The notes beneath the pieces are model-generated. The model saw only the letters and a program-made list of their open reading frames with translations, searched no databases and had not been told where the DNA came from. This document shows, piece after piece, positions 1-5,737 of a stretch of DNA of 6,343 nt. Each line of letters opens with the position of its first letter. The stretch's first letter is position 1. Origin of the DNA: Chloroflexota bacterium (GTDB taxonomy: Bacteria; Chloroflexota; Limnocylindria; P2-11E); assembly GCA_025350745.1 (NCBI GenBank), contig JANXXG010000192.1, forward strand, positions 1 through 6,343, given 5' to 3'. Made by a program: the position numbers and the translations under genes.

Positions 1-482
1 CGCTCACCAACCCCGTTCCGAAGATCGCGCTCATCCCGGTGCTCCTGACGTGGTTCGGGGTGACCGACCTCTCGAAGATCGTGCTCATCGCCCTCGGCTG
101 TTTCTACCCTTCGTTCCTCGCGTCGTACGGCGGCGTCCGCAGCGTCGCTCCGATCTGGATCTGGGCTGCCCGGAACATGGGCGCAGGTCCCGCTCGGATC
201 GTGCTTCGGGTCGTTCTGCCGGCGGCGCTGCCACAGATCCTCGCTGGTCTTCGCATCTCGACCGCGATCTCCTTCCTGCTGATGTTCGGTTCGGAAGCGA
301 TCGGGATCGCGCATCGCGCCGGCCTCGGCTTCCTTGTGGTTCTCGCACAAAGCGGGGGGAACTACGTGCTGATGCTCGCCGCGATCGTGACGATCGGCGC
401 GCTCGGGTTCACGGCCGACCGGGTGCTGCTCGCGCTGTCGCACTTCGCGATCCGCGGCCGTCCCGAGGCGTTCGGTGGCTAG
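1..482 (+). CDS. ABC importer permease, NitT/TauT/SsuC type (C-terminal part; start lies left of the window)
   Basis: This is a membrane subunit of a binding-protein-dependent importer (BPD_transp_1 fold), which would form the inner-membrane channel with an ATPase and a periplasmic or lipid-anchored binding protein that are not in view. The reading frame is open from base 3 and ends at TAG 480-482, so about 159 residues are seen and the N-terminal helices are missing. The visible protein starts with the family-typical NPVPKIALIP stretch. It then carries hydrophobic helices, the cytoplasmic EAA-type coupling loop (NMGAGP followed by VVLPAALPQILAGLRI) that docks on the ATPase, and a final hydrophobic helix. 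A GTG at 39 could serve as a start, but it would cut the conserved domain, so I read the gene as truncated by the window edge. Its stop overlaps the next permease start by 8 bases, indicating translational coupling. The family transports nitrate, sulfonates, thiamine precursors, aromatics and others, so the substrate is unknown. Confidence 0.9.
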   Translation, partial: LTNPVPKIALIPVLLTWFGVTDLSKIVLIALGCFYPSFLASYGGVRSVAPIWIWAARNMGAGPARIVLRVVLPAALPQILAGLRISTAISFLLMFGSEAIGIAHRAGLGFLVVLAQSGGNYVLMLAAIVTIGALGFTADRVLLALSHFAIRGRPEAFGG

Positions 483-1311
483 GCTCCGCGCGGCGGCTCT
501 TGGCAACTATTCGATCGTCGTGATGCTCCTGCTCTGGGAGGCGGTCGCGCGCTCGGGCTTGGTCAATCCACGGCTGTTCCCGCCCCTCGGGACGATCGGC
601 AGCGAGCTGATCGGCCTGTTCACGTCGGGTGAGGTCTGGCCGCATCTTTCCGCCACCGTGCTGCGGGTGGGTTCCGGCTTCGCGATGGCGGCGGGGCTCG
701 GCGTGACCTTTGGCCTCACGCTCGCGAACTCGCCCCGGCTGCGAAGGATCGTCGAGCCGGTCTTCACGGCCACGTATCCGATCCCGCGCCTGCCGCTCTA
801 CCCGATATTCATCGCGGCCTTCGGGCTGGGCACGCTCTCCATCGTCGCCCTCGTAACCGTCGAGTGTCTCTATCCGATCACGCTCAACACGCTCACTGGG
901 GCGCGGTCGGTGAAGCCTCTCTACGTCTGGTCGGCGCAGAGCATGGGCGCCGGTCCGCTGCGGGTGTTCCTCAAGGTTGCCCTGCCCGCGAGCCTGCCGG
1001 ACATCTTCTCCGGGCTGCGGATCGCGCTGCCGATCGCGTTCGTCCTCGCGATCGCCGCCGAGCTCATCGGGGCGACGGAGGGGATGGGTTTTCTCGTGCA
1101 GTACGCGGCGTCGTCGTTCCGGCGGGGCCAGGTATTCGCCGCGTTCATCGTGATCGCGCTTGTCGGATACGCGCTCGATCGACTGATCGCATTCGCGAGG
1201 GATCGTGTGGTCTTCTGGGAGCGCCGCGAGATCAGGATCTCCGGACGCGGCGGCGATCCCACCTCGACGCGACCGTCGAAACGCGACCCTGCGGCTCGGG
1301 ACCGTCAGTAG
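475..1311 (+). CDS. ABC importer permease, NitT/TauT/SsuC type (second permease)
   Basis: This is a second, complete permease of the same family, 278 residues. The pair probably forms a heterodimeric channel, because tandem non-identical permeases in one operon usually do. The GTG start at 475 overlaps the upstream stop and follows a GAGG at 465-468 with 6 bases of spacing. Hydrophobic segments lie near residues 11-28, 62-84, 108-140, 185-205 and 221-240. The EAA-type loop spans about 153-183 (SMGAGP, then VALPASLPDIFSGLRI). The family-typical YPIPRLPLYPIF stretch is at 101-112. The last 20 or so residues (from about 257) are polar and rich in Arg, Ser and Pro, lie beyond the domain, and look unconserved. 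The gene ends 7 bases inside the 3' end of the opposing CoA-transferase gene. The family assignment is firm and the substrate unknown; the neighbouring CoA-thioester genes make an organic or aromatic acid a reasonable guess. Confidence 0.92.
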   Translation: MARLRAAALGNYSIVVMLLLWEAVARSGLVNPRLFPPLGTIGSELIGLFTSGEVWPHLSATVLRVGSGFAMAAGLGVTFGLTLANSPRLRRIVEPVFTATYPIPRLPLYPIFIAAFGLGTLSIVALVTVECLYPITLNTLTGARSVKPLYVWSAQSMGAGPLRVFLKVALPASLPDIFSGLRIALPIAFVLAIAAELIGATEGMGFLVQYAASSFRRGQVFAAFIVIALVGYALDRLIAFARDRVVFWERREIRISGRGGDPTSTRPSKRDPAARDRQ

Positions 1312-2504
1312 ACGACTTGCTCGGTCTCCCATTGCGCGAGCTGCTCGGCCGTGTATCCCAAAAGGTCGCAGACGGCATATCGGTTGTCAGCGCCGAGCGG
1401 CGGCGGGCTGCGGAATGGTTCGTGCGCAGCACCGGCGAAGTGAAGCGGTAGCCCGGCCATGGGGATCTCACCGAGCACCGGGTGCTCGACGCGTTCGATG
1501 AACCCGCGGGCCACGAGTTGCGGATCGACCGCGAGGTCGGATCCCGTCTGCACCACGCCCGCGGGGACACCGGCCTCCTGTAAGGCCGACATGATGTCGT
1601 GCGGATCGCGCTCCGCGGTCCAGGCCCCGATGATCGCGTCGAGGTCACCAGCATGCTGCCGGCGGAGGTCGATCGACCCGAACCGCGGATCGGTCGCGAG
1701 GGCTGGCTCGCCCATGATCCGGCACAGCGTCCGCCACTGCTCCTCGCTCTCCACAGCGATGACGCACCAGCGCTCCTCACCGCGGCACCGATAGCACCCG
1801 TGCGGAGCGGCGGACGGCGAGTCATTTCCGATCGGCTGCGGGTTCCGGTGATTGACGACCGCGTCGAGATATGTCGTGCCAAGGAGGTAGGCCGCAGCGT
1901 CGACCTGTGCCATATCGAGGAGTGAACCCGTTCCTGTGCGGCGACGCTCCAGCAGCGCTGCGACCACGGCGAGCGGTGCCATGACGCCGGTGAGGTAGTC
2001 GGGATAGACGCCCTGTGATCCGACCGGGCGATCCTGTCCGGGGTGGTTCCAGAGATAGGTGAATCCGGAGTAGGCGGTGAGCGTCGGTCCCCACGTCCCA
2101 TAGCCGCTGAGTGGTCCGGTAGAGCCGAGACCCGGCATGCGCATGTAGATGAGCGCCGGCTTCTCCCCGCGAAGCGATTCCGGTCCGAGGCCGAGGCGCG
2201 TCGCGACGCCGGGCCGAAAGTTCTCCATCACGACGTCGCTCTTGAGGATTAGCTCGCGGACAAGGGCGACGCCGCGCGGCTCCTTCAGGTTGATGGTGAC
2301 GGAGAGCGTGTTCAAGTTGACCTCGATGAACCGCGGTGACGCCTCGGGATTATCGCCATAGGCCCGGAATGCGTCCAGGCCACCGACGCGCGACTCGATC
2401 TTGAATACCTCAGCGCCATAGGTGGCCAGCATGCGAGCGGCGTTCGGCCCGGCGATCCCGGTCGTGAGACTAACGACACGGATCCCCGTGAGAAAGCTCG
2501 TCAT
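1305..2504 (-). CDS. Family III (CaiB/BaiF) CoA-transferase A, catalytic aspartate present
   Basis: This 399-residue protein moves CoA from an acyl-CoA donor to a free carboxylic acid through an enzyme-bound aspartyl anhydride, making a CoA thioester without ATP. Its length is normal for the family (about 400). The N-terminal nucleotide-fold signature is visible (GIRVVSLTTGIAGP at 7-20, GAEVFKIE at 30-37), followed by NLNTLSVTINL (63-73), ENFRPGV (94-100) and GTGSLLDM (191-198). Asp169, in the PDY sequence before LTG, falls at the position numbered 169 in E. coli CaiB, the family's acyl-accepting aspartate. The ATG start shares one base with the TGA of the upstream CoA-transferase B gene (TGATG on the minus strand), so the two are translationally coupled and probably made in equal amounts. 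The gene is last in the operon and overlaps the convergent permease by 7 bases. Family III substrates include oxalate, carnitine, benzylsuccinate, malate and others; sequence alone does not decide. Confidence 0.93.
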   Translation of the reverse strand: MTSFLTGIRVVSLTTGIAGPNAARMLATYGAEVFKIESRVGGLDAFRAYGDNPEASPRFIEVNLNTLSVTINLKEPRGVALVRELILKSDVVMENFRPGVATRLGLGPESLRGEKPALIYMRMPGLGSTGPLSGYGTWGPTLTAYSGFTYLWNHPGQDRPVGSQGVYPDYLTGVMAPLAVVAALLERRRTGTGSLLDMAQVDAAAYLLGTTYLDAVVNHRNPQPIGNDSPSAAPHGCYRCRGEERWCVIAVESEEQWRTLCRIMGEPALATDPRFGSIDLRRQHAGDLDAIIGAWTAERDPHDIMSALQEAGVPAGVVQTGSDLAVDPQLVARGFIERVEHPVLGEIPMAGLPLHFAGAAHEPFRSPPPLGADNRYAVCDLLGYTAEQLAQWETEQVVY

Positions 2505-3688
2505 CAGACGACCCGCCGCGCGGCGAGCCGCTCGAGCTCGGCCGCGCCGATGCCGAGATCGCTATAGATCGCGGCGTTGTCTTGGCCCAGCGTCGGAGCC
2601 GGGCCGGCACTCTCGAGCCGCTCTCCATCAAAGGTCACGGGGAACCGTGTGGTGAGATACCTGCCGAGCGTGGCGCTCTCGACAGGACCAAATAGCCCGC
2701 GCTCGCGGACCTGTGGCTCTGCCAAAAAGTCGGCCGGCGAGTTCACCGGCAGACAGGGAACGCCGTGCTCCTGGAGGAGTCTCGTGAGTTCGCCCTTCGT
2801 GTAGCGACGCGTGAACTGCTCGATGAGCGGATTGATCATGTCGACCTGTTGCCGGCGCTTGTGCGGCGGCTTGAGCTCGGGAGCGTCGAGCTCCTTCGGG
2901 TGATCCGCCCAGACCTCGAGAAGCCGGTCCCAGTCCCGGGCCGCGAGGATGAACATGTAGACGTGGCCGTCCTTGCAGGGAAAGACATTGGCCGGCGTCG
3001 TGTGCTTGTGCTGACTTCCATTGCGCTTGATCGCGACCCCGTCAAAGGCCGCCTCGCGGATCATGTGCTCCTGGGTCGCGATGCTCTCCTGGACTGAGAC
3101 ATCGATGTGGTCCCCGATCCCCGTCGCGTCGCGCCGGAGGAGCGCCATGACGATCCCAAGCGCCACATAGACGCAGCTGTAGTAATAGGACTGTGTCTCC
3201 GGCGCCTGAACGGGTGGCCGCGACGGATCGCCGGAAATGAACATCAGCCCGCCCATCGACAATCCCACGATGTCTGGGCAGGCGTAACCGGCGCGCGGCC
3301 CGTCCTGTCCAAAACCCGTCACCGATGCGGCGATCACATCGGGGTTTCGCTCCTTCAGCTGCGTGTAGCCAAGGCCGAGTCGCTCCATTTCCCCGGGCGG
3401 GAAGCTGTCCAGCACGATGTCGCTCCGCTCGACAAGTCGGAGCGCGAGCGCGCGCCCCTCCGGCGCGCCGAGATCAAGGGTGATCCCTCGTTTCCCGCCG
3501 TTGAGGAACGCGAATCGGAGGCTGAGCTCGAGGCCGGGCTCATCACCCTTGAATGGCCCGAGCCGGCGCACGTCATCGCCGCCTGGCGGCTCGACCTTCA
3601 CCACGTCCATTCCGAGGTCCGCGAGCAGCTTGCCGGCGAACTGGCCCATCAGGCCGGTGAGATCGAGGACCGTGTAGCCGTGGAGCAG
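2504..3688 (-). CDS. Family III (CaiB/BaiF) CoA-transferase B, catalytic aspartate apparently replaced by Tyr
   Basis: This is a second CaiB/BaiF-fold protein, about 394 residues from the start I prefer. Visible motifs are YTVLDLTGLMGQFAGK (5-20), LADLGMDVVKVE (22-33), NGGKR before ITLDLG (63-67), SVTGFGQDGP (122-131) and TGIGDHIDVS (189-198). At the family's catalytic position, where partner A has PDY-LTG at 168-173, this protein reads SYYYSC with Tyr168, and no Asp is nearby. It may therefore be a non-catalytic or altered subunit. The start is awkward. The conserved domain begins just after the upstream gene's stop, but no ATG, GTG or TTG occurs in frame between GTG 3826 and ATG 3649. The GTG at 3826 would overlap the upstream gene by 127 bases and add an Arg-rich tail unlike the family. 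ATG 3649 would remove the first conserved strand. I chose CTG 3688, which follows a run of seven G. The family call is firm; the start is uncertain. Confidence 0.85.
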   Translation of the reverse strand: MLHGYTVLDLTGLMGQFAGKLLADLGMDVVKVEPPGGDDVRRLGPFKGDEPGLELSLRFAFLNGGKRGITLDLGAPEGRALALRLVERSDIVLDSFPPGEMERLGLGYTQLKERNPDVIAASVTGFGQDGPRAGYACPDIVGLSMGGLMFISGDPSRPPVQAPETQSYYYSCVYVALGIVMALLRRDATGIGDHIDVSVQESIATQEHMIREAAFDGVAIKRNGSQHKHTTPANVFPCKDGHVYMFILAARDWDRLLEVWADHPKELDAPELKPPHKRRQQVDMINPLIEQFTRRYTKGELTRLLQEHGVPCLPVNSPADFLAEPQVRERGLFGPVESATLGRYLTTRFPVTFDGERLESAGPAPTLGQDNAAIYSDLGIGAAELERLAARRVV

Positions 3689-3699
3689 CGCCCCCCCGT

Positions 3700-4530
3700 C
3701 TACGGCTTGTCCGCGCCGCTGTGCGCGTCGAACCCCGGCTTGTACTTCTTTTCGACGGCGAAGTCCGTGATGCCGCGATCGCGGACGCCCGGATCGAGCG
3801 CGTTTAGCGCATCCATCTTCGCCCACATGTAGTCCTCGGCGTCCGTGTAGTCCATGTTCTTCACGTGCTTGTAGACCTCTTTGCAGGCGCGCAGCGTGTG
3901 GAGATTCTTGCTCATGAGCTTCTCGGCGAGCTTCACCGTCTCTGCCCGCAGCTGGGTGAGGGGGTACGACGCGGTCACGAGACGCATGGCCGAAGCCTGC
4001 TTCCCGTCAAAGGTGTCGCCGGTCATGATCAGATTCATCGCGTCGCGATAGGTCAGCGCCTCCGCGAGCACGCGGCTCACGAGGCCGCCGGGGAACGAGC
4101 CCCAGTTCACTTCGCTCAGGCCATAGGTCGCCTCGTCGGCTGAAAGTGCGAAGTCGCACGCGATCAGCTGCGTGAACCCGCCGCCGAAGCAGAATCCGTT
4201 CACCATCGCGATCGTCGGCTTCGGGAAGTAGTAGAGGCGCCGCCACCGCCATTCCGACGCGGCCCAGCCGTACCGCGCGCGCTCCCGACCGTTCTTCATC
4301 TGGTCGACGATGAATTCCTTGAGGTCCTGTCCGGCGCAGAAGCTGTTGCCCGCGCCGGTGAGTGCGAGCACTTTCGTCTCCGGATCGAACTCGAGCTCGT
4401 CGAGGACGTCGAGCATCTCCATGTGCATCTGCGGGGTCATCGCGTTCTTCTTGTCGGGGCGATTGAGGATCACCCAGGTGATGCCGTTCTCGCGTTCGAG
4501 CTTCACGGTCTCGTAGGTCTTCGTCGACAC
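3700..4530 (-). CDS. Crotonase-fold enoyl-CoA hydratase, hydroxycinnamoyl-CoA hydratase-lyase (HCHL/feruloyl-CoA hydratase)-like
   Basis: The protein resembles HCHL, which hydrates feruloyl- or coumaroyl-CoA and splits it to an aromatic aldehyde and acetyl-CoA. From GTG 4530 it is 276 residues, the length I recall for the Pseudomonas enzyme. This start has GGAGGT at 4543-4538 with 7 bases of spacing. An ATG at 4545 adds five residues, but that ATG overlaps the Shine-Dalgarno itself. Motifs are VILNRPDKKNAM (20-31), LTGAG then CAGQDLKEF (65-73), KPTIAMVNGFCFGGGFTQL (104-122, oxyanion hole), ADEATYGLSEVNWG (131-144) and EDYMWAKMD near 232-240. Glu140 matches the catalytic Glu143 of HCHL. Recalled pocket residues Tyr75 and Tyr239 correspond to Phe73 and Trp236, with Ser123 to Thr120 and Met70 to Gln68, so the substrate may not be a 4-hydroxycinnamate. 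It is first in the operon with two CoA-transferases; no CoA ligase or vanillin dehydrogenase is in view. Confidence 0.88.
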   Translation of the reverse strand: MSTKTYETVKLERENGITWVILNRPDKKNAMTPQMHMEMLDVLDELEFDPETKVLALTGAGNSFCAGQDLKEFIVDQMKNGRERARYGWAASEWRWRRLYYFPKPTIAMVNGFCFGGGFTQLIACDFALSADEATYGLSEVNWGSFPGGLVSRVLAEALTYRDAMNLIMTGDTFDGKQASAMRLVTASYPLTQLRAETVKLAEKLMSKNLHTLRACKEVYKHVKNMDYTDAEDYMWAKMDALNALDPGVRDRGITDFAVEKKYKPGFDAHSGADKP

Positions 4531-4537
4531 GGGCGTA

Positions 4538-4543
4538 ACCTCC
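4538..4543 (-). promoter_or_regulatory. Ribosome binding site deciding the HCHL-like gene start
   Basis: The minus strand reads GGAGGT followed by seven bases and then GTG at 4530, an almost ideal Shine-Dalgarno arrangement. The alternative ATG at 4545-4543 shares its final G with this site and is preceded only by a C-rich stretch. The GTG is therefore the more likely start. Confidence 0.7.
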
Positions 4544-4545
4544 AT

Positions 4546-4580
4546 CGGGGGTGGGGTTTGGCATGTAGCATACCAGCAGA
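4546..4580. promoter_or_regulatory. Short divergent promoter region between the crotonase operon and the LLM gene
   Basis: This is the only intergenic stretch in the window, and both divergent genes must start from here or from just inside each other. On the plus strand TAGCAT (4566-4571) fits a TANNNT -10 element, with 9 bases before GTG 4581. That would make the LLM mRNA leaderless or nearly so, in line with the lack of a clear Shine-Dalgarno before 4581. On the minus strand TATGCT (4572-4567) overlaps it and would give a leader of roughly 30 bases carrying the GGAGGT site. No convincing -35 is seen on either strand. The core GCATG-TAG-CATAC (4561-4573) is an imperfect palindrome. The position is well supported; the exact elements are weak matches. 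Confidence 0.4.
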
Positions 4581-5489
4581 GTGGAGTTCGGGCTCGTACT
4601 CCCGACCATGGGTCCGGTTGCCTCGACTGACGCGATCGAGGCGTCGGTCGACCTGGCTGCGGACGCCGGCTGGTCGACGGTGTGGACGACCGATCACGTG
4701 CTCGTACCTGTTGGCCCGGAAGCCGACCAGTACGGTCACATCTTCGAAGCGATCACAACGCTCGCCTATGTGGCCGCCAGAGCACCTTCCCTCCGTATCG
4801 GGACGAGCGCGATCGTCGTGGGGATGCGTCAGGCGCCGCTGCTCGCAAAGGAGCTCGCGACACTCGACGTGCTTTCGCGCGGGCGGTTGATCGTCGGGAT
4901 AGCCAGCGGGGATCAGCCCGGGGAGTTTGCGAACCTTGGGCGCGGCGCGATGTACCGCCGGCGCGTCGCGTATCTCGAGGAGGCGGTGGACCTCTGGCGC
5001 CACCTGTGGTCCGGGTCGACCGCCGCATTCACTGGCACGTTTCACACGTTGGAGAGGTACGCGTTCTCGCCACTCCCCCTACAGGGCGATCGGCTGCCCA
5101 TTTGGATCGGCGGGTCAAGCGAGGCGGCCATCCGGCGTGCGGGCCGGATCGCGGACGGCTTTCACGCCACGCGCGCGAGTCCGGCAATGATGGCGAGTGC
5201 AATCGGCCTATTGCGCCGCGAGAGCGAGGCGGCGAAGCGCCCGTTGCCGACCGCCTCCGTCCGGCTGCGGGTCCGCTTCGGCGCGGCGCGTTCCGACGGG
5301 TCGTATTTCCTGGCCGGTTCTGCTCGTGACATGGCTTCTGAGATCGAGCAGTTCTCGGCCAACGGGGTAGCGCATATCGCTCTCGTGTTCGAAGACAAGA
5401 CCGTCCCTGACCTTGCCTCCAGCGTTCGCCGCTTCGATCGCGAGGTCGCGCGCCTCCACCACCAGACTCGGCCGACGTGGCAATCGTGA
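4581..5489 (+). CDS. LLM-class (luciferase-like) flavin-dependent oxidoreductase, probably F420-dependent
   Basis: This is a 302-residue single-domain TIM-barrel protein of the bacterial luciferase-like family. Visible landmarks are the N-terminal strand MEFGLVLPTMGP, TTDHV (36-40), the KELATLDVLSRGRLIVGIAS block (90-109) with SGD in place of the commoner GVGW, the phosphate/cofactor region LPIWIGGSS (172-180) and RRAGRIADGFH (185-195). These blocks are typical of the F420-dependent branch rather than the FMN/two-component luciferases, though the cofactor cannot be proven from sequence. Such enzymes oxidise alcohols or reduce unsaturated and nitro compounds. The GTG at 4581 begins exactly at the conserved N-terminal strand and has no clear Shine-Dalgarno, so leaderless translation is possible. 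It is divergent from the CoA-transferase/crotonase operon, suggesting but not proving shared regulation. The C-terminal tail overlaps the start of the kinase fragment by 13 bases, so the last residues (about 292-302) may be foreign to the family. Confidence 0.88.
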   Translation: MEFGLVLPTMGPVASTDAIEASVDLAADAGWSTVWTTDHVLVPVGPEADQYGHIFEAITTLAYVAARAPSLRIGTSAIVVGMRQAPLLAKELATLDVLSRGRLIVGIASGDQPGEFANLGRGAMYRRRVAYLEEAVDLWRHLWSGSTAAFTGTFHTLERYAFSPLPLQGDRLPIWIGGSSEAAIRRAGRIADGFHATRASPAMMASAIGLLRRESEAAKRPLPTASVRLRVRFGAARSDGSYFLAGSARDMASEIEQFSANGVAHIALVFEDKTVPDLASSVRRFDREVARLHHQTRPTWQS

Positions 5490-5737
5490 CGGTCAACCAG
5501 GTCGCCGTCCGTGACTCAGGCGTCGGCATCGCCCCGGCCGATCAGGCTGCCCTGTTCAACGAGTTCGCCCAGGCCGACGATGGTCGACGGGCCGCCGAGG
5601 GAACCGGGCTCGGACTCGGGTTGACCAAGCGGCTGGTCGAGCTGCACGGCGGGCGGATCTGGGTGGAGAGTCAGGTCGGATCGGGGAGCACGTTCACCTT
5701 CGCACTCCCGCTCCACGTGGAGCAGCCCGCGGCCTAG
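5477..5737 (+). pseudogene. Histidine kinase remnant: C-terminal HATPase_c half only
   Basis: The frame encodes 86 residues that match the end of a sensor histidine kinase. It has the G1 box DSGVGI (13-18), an F-box region LFNEFAQAD (26-34), the G2 box GTGLGLGL (42-49) and the closing LHGGRIWVES then GSGSTFTFALPL block (56-79). The sensor, the His-bearing dimerisation domain and the N-box (normally an NLLxNAxKF-type helix) are absent, so it should neither bind ATP properly nor phosphorylate a partner. Homology begins abruptly around base 5490-5510, right after the LLM gene. The GTG at 5477 is only the first possible start in the frame, and no Shine-Dalgarno was identified. The stop TAG (5735-5737) interlocks with the stop of the convergent transposase. 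Loss of the front half by deletion or IS-linked rearrangement is the simplest account; an assembly join is a second possibility. Confidence 0.82.

Noticed and set aside
409..1332. A 307-codon open frame on the minus strand opposite the second permease
   Set aside because: Its translation is a low-complexity Arg/Asp/Glu/Pro-rich chain with no domain pattern, typical of the reverse strand of a GC-rich gene; the plus-strand permease is clear.
1232..2101. A 289-codon minus-strand frame inside CoA-transferase A
   Set aside because: Ser/Arg-rich out-of-frame translation of a gene whose correct frame shows all family motifs.
3691..3697. The G7 run considered as a programmed frameshift site joining the crotonase to CoA-transferase B
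   Set aside because: The crotonase stop precedes the run, so ribosomes would terminate before slipping, and the crotonase ends at a normal family length.
3107..3832. A 241-codon plus-strand open frame opposite CoA-transferase B and the crotonase end
   Set aside because: No recognisable motif or Shine-Dalgarno; it spans two real genes on the other strand and its composition is that of a shadow frame.
5711..5722. Perfect 12-base palindrome CTCCACGTGGAG, considered as an operator or IS end
   Set aside because: It lies within the kinase fragment's coding end (Leu-His-Val-Glu), is a single copy, and has no T-run or promoter beside it; chance is adequate in GC-rich DNA.
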